From positions 1 to 8,135 of the forward strand of contig JANXYW010000188.1 in the NCBI GenBank assembly GCA_025355835.1: DNA of 8,135 nt, read 5' to 3'. Under the pieces are notes generated by a model. That model saw only the letters and a list, made by a program, of their open reading frames with translations. It was not told the origin of the DNA and did not search any database. The position numbers and the translations under genes were made by a program. This document shows positions 5,620 to 8,135 of this stretch, one piece after another (position 1 is the first letter of the stretch; each line of letters begins with the position of its first letter). The stretch is from Chloroflexota bacterium (GTDB lineage Bacteria > Chloroflexota > Dehalococcoidia > DSTF01 > JACRBR01).

Positions 5620-8135
5620 ATGACCACCGACTCTAACCTCGGCAATATCCGTAACAGGGGTATCGAAGACGAGATGCGCGCGTCGTATCTCGACTACGCG
5701 ATGAGCGTCATCGTGTCGCGTGCGCTGCCCGATGTGCGCGACGGCTTGAAGCCTGTGCAGCGGCGCATTCTCTACTCCATGCACCAGATGGGCCTGCGCC
5801 CCAATACGCCGTACCGGAAGAGCGCGGCCATCGTTGGTGAGGTGATGGGGAAGTACCACCCCCATGGCGACGCGCCTCTTTACGAGGCGATGGTGCGCAT
5901 GGCGCAAGATTTCTCCATGCGCTACCAGCTCGTCGATGGCCAGGGCAACTTCGGCAGCGTCGATGGCGACCCGCCGGCCGCGATGCGGTACACCGAAGCG
6001 AAGATGACGGCGATCACGGGTGAGCTGCTCGCCGACATCGACAGCAACACCGTCGATCAATATCCGAACTACGACGACTCGCTCATGCAGCCTGTCGTGC
6101 TGCCGGCGCGCGTGCCGAACTTGCTCGTGAACGGCGCAACGGGCATCGCCGTCGCCATGGCGACGAACATCCCACCGCACAATCTCAACGAGATCTGCAG
6201 CGCCGTCGTGAAGCTCCTCGAGAACCCGGAAACGACCACCGATGAGCTAGCTGAGATCGTGAAGGGGCCGGACTTCCCGACTGCCGGCATCATCTTCCGC
6301 ATGCGACGGGACAGCGCTCTGGACGATGAGGGCAACCGCCACGAGTTCATGCGCGACGCCATCAAGGAGGCGTATGCGGACGGTCGCGGCCGCATCATGA
6401 TGCAGGCCAAAGCGCGCGTCGAAGAGATGGCGCGCGGCAACCGCGAGATGATCATCGTCTCGGAGCTGCCGTACCAGGTGAACAAGGCGACGCTGATCGA
6501 GAAGATCGCCGACATGGTGAAGGATCGCAAGATCGTCGGCATCAGCGACCTGCGCGACGAATCCGACCGCCACGGTATGCGCATCGTCATCGAGCTGACG
6601 CGCGAGGGTCAGGCCGCGAGCGTGCTGAACCAACTCTACAAGCACACCGCCATGCAGACATCGTTCGCGGTGAACATGGTGTCGCTCGACGGCGGTCAGC
6701 CGAAGACGATGGGCCTCAAGCGCATGCTCGAGGCGTACATCGAGCACCGGCGCGACGTCATTCGCCGTCGCACGCAGTACGATCTGGAGAAGGCGCGAGA
6801 GCGGGAGCACTTGCTGCTCGGCTACCTGATCGCGCTCAAAGATATCGACAAGATCATCGCCCTCATCCGCGGCGCCGCTTCAGCGGACGACGCCAAAGAC
6901 AAGATGCTGGCGAAGCCGTGGGAGATGAGCGCGATCCAGGCGCAGGCGGTGCTCGACCTCCAGCTGCGCCGCCTCGCCAAGCTCGAACGCGACAAGATCG
7001 AGGACGAGTACAAAGAGCTGATCAAGCGCATCGCCTACCTCGAAGATCTGCTCAAGAATCCCAAGAAGATCGACGGCCTGATCCTCGAGGACATGGCGGA
7101 TGTGAAGGCGAAGTACGGCGACGAGCGCAAGACGCAGATCGTCGAGTCCGGCGCCGAGACGATTGCTGAGGAAGACCTCGTCGCGCATCAGGAAATCGTC
7201 GTGACGCTTTCGAACCGCGGCTACGTGAAGCGCCTGCCGCTCGAGACGTACCGGTTGCAGCGTCGCGGCGGCAAGGGCATCACTGGCATGGTGACGCGCG
7301 AGGAGGATGCCGTTCGGCGCCTCATCGTCTGCGACACGCACGACAACGTGTTGTTCTTCACGGAACGCGGCCGCGTGTTCCAGTCACGGGCGTACGATCT
7401 CCCGGACGCGAAACGCCAGGCGAAGGGCATCCCACTCGTCAATGTCATCGATAGCGAGCCCGGCGAGCAGGTGACGGCGCTGGTGACGATTCGCGACTAC
7501 AACAAGGACTACATGGTGATGGCCACCGCCGGTGGCGAGGTCAAGAAGACGCCGCTGGCCGACTTCAAAGAGGTTCGCCGCAACGGCAAGATCGCCATGG
7601 ATCTGGAGAAGGACGACGAGTTTATCGCGGCGAAGCTGGTGCACGAAAACGACGAGATCGTCATGATCACGACGAACGGCCAGGCGACGCGGTTCTCCGT
7701 CACGGATCTGCGCTCGGCCTCTCGCACGTCGGGCGGCGTCCGCGGCATCAAGCTCGCGAAGGGCGGCAAGGTCGTCTCGCTGGAGGTTGTGACGCCCGGC
7801 TGTGAGCTGTTCAGCATCACGGAGAACGGATACGGCAAGCGCACGCCGTTCGAGGACTACCCGACGCACCACCGCGGCGGCCAGGGCGTGCGCAACTACG
7901 AGATCACGAAGAAGACCGGCCCGGTCGTCGCGTCGCGGACGGTGAACGCCGCGCAGGAGCTGATCGTCATCAGCCAGGACGGCATCGTTATTCGCACGCG
8001 CATGGACAGCATCCGCATGACGGGACGTTCGGCGCAGGGTGTGTCGGTGATCAGCGTTGGTCAGGGCGATATCGTCGCATCGCTTGCCACGATCGATATG
8101 GGCGCGGACAAGCCGGGTGGTGATGACGGCAAGCA
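5620..8135 (+). CDS. gyrA: DNA gyrase subunit A (3' partial)
   Basis: The A subunit of DNA gyrase, which with GyrB introduces negative supercoils using ATP. The frame is open from the ATG to the right edge, giving 838 residues; the usual family length is roughly 800-900, so only a short tail is missing. The N-terminal part has the conserved block SYLDYAMSVIVSRALPDVRD, the segment HPHGDAPLYEAMVRMAQ, and the catalytic Tyr124 in AAMRYTEAKM (E. coli Tyr122). The coiled-coil gate carries AQAVLDLQLRRL at about 441-452. The C-terminal beta-pinwheel begins near the GyrA box QRRGGKG at 547-553 (7258-7278), which separates GyrA from ParC. The last visible residues (MGADKPGGDDGK) look like the start of an acidic tail. 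At the positions of E. coli Ser83, Ala84 and Asp87 it has Ala85, Pro86 and Glu89. The ribosome binding site is weak (GAGAG at 5602-5606, 13 bases before the ATG). gyrB is not in the window. Confidence 0.97.
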   Translation, partial: MTTDSNLGNIRNRGIEDEMRASYLDYAMSVIVSRALPDVRDGLKPVQRRILYSMHQMGLRPNTPYRKSAAIVGEVMGKYHPHGDAPLYEAMVRMAQDFSMRYQLVDGQGNFGSVDGDPPAAMRYTEAKMTAITGELLADIDSNTVDQYPNYDDSLMQPVVLPARVPNLLVNGATGIAVAMATNIPPHNLNEICSAVVKLLENPETTTDELAEIVKGPDFPTAGIIFRMRRDSALDDEGNRHEFMRDAIKEAYADGRGRIMMQAKARVEEMARGNREMIIVSELPYQVNKATLIEKIADMVKDRKIVGISDLRDESDRHGMRIVIELTREGQAASVLNQLYKHTAMQTSFAVNMVSLDGGQPKTMGLKRMLEAYIEHRRDVIRRRTQYDLEKAREREHLLLGYLIALKDIDKIIALIRGAASADDAKDKMLAKPWEMSAIQAQAVLDLQLRRLAKLERDKIEDEYKELIKRIAYLEDLLKNPKKIDGLILEDMADVKAKYGDERKTQIVESGAETIAEEDLVAHQEIVVTLSNRGYVKRLPLETYRLQRRGGKGITGMVTREEDAVRRLIVCDTHDNVLFFTERGRVFQSRAYDLPDAKRQAKGIPLVNVIDSEPGEQVTALVTIRDYNKDYMVMATAGGEVKKTPLADFKEVRRNGKIAMDLEKDDEFIAAKLVHENDEIVMITTNGQATRFSVTDLRSASRTSGGVRGIKLAKGGKVVSLEVVTPGCELFSITENGYGKRTPFEDYPTHHRGGQGVRNYEITKKTGPVVASRTVNAAQELIVISQDGIVIRTRMDSIRMTGRSAQGVSVISVGQGDIVASLATIDMGADKPGGDDGK

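Noticed and set aside
5584..7872. Several minus-strand frames opposite gyrA (198, 173, 187, 153 and 162 codons)
   Set aside because: They are His/Arg/Val-rich mirror translations of a highly conserved gene on the other strand.

Overview
The window suggests a GC-rich bacterium, most likely of the phylum Chloroflexota (Dehalococcoidia-like). This is an inference from several things together: class F-type sortases with Thr-Pro linkers of the TPTPGPTPTP kind, a large Ig-like surface protein with a C-terminal anchor, and the style of the GyrA sequence. No rRNA or other phylogenetic marker is present, so the phylum call is moderate. All real genes are on the + strand and no mobile element, CRISPR array or tRNA was seen.

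Region 1 (1-1955) holds the 3' part of a large secreted surface protein. It is beta-rich, with two tandem FCCH-like modules, at least one Big_1-type Ig-like domain, and a C-terminal tripartite signal (GPDTG motif, hydrophobic helix, RR-containing tail) resembling a sortase sorting signal. A strong 13-bp perfect hairpin terminator follows it.

Region 2 (2139-4642) holds three consecutive, co-directional sortase genes. Each has an N-terminal membrane anchor, a Thr/Pro-rich linker and a complete His-Cys-Arg catalytic triad. The first two are closer to each other than to the third, which fits tandem duplication and divergence. The upstream surface protein is their most obvious substrate candidate, so regions 1 and 2 together look like a cell-surface display or polymerisation locus.

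Region 3 (4643-5438) holds a hairpin-bearing spacer and a DJ-1/PfpI-superfamily gene of the isonitrile hydratase-like type.

Region 4 (5620 to the right edge) holds gyrA, nearly complete but cut off by the window end. It has the catalytic tyrosine, an intact GyrA box and an Ala-Pro pair at the positions matching E. coli Ser83-Ala84. The PfpI-like gene and gyrA are ordinary genes. The part most worth attention is the three-sortase cluster next to a protein with a non-canonical sorting motif.

No gene-free stretch exceeds 300 bases. The spacers are 1884-2138 (terminator, then a leader with an AT-rich patch), 2946-3051 (nothing clear except the RBS of the second sortase gene), 3892-3931 (short operon gap), 4643-4829 (stem-loop) and 5439-5619 (no convincing signal).
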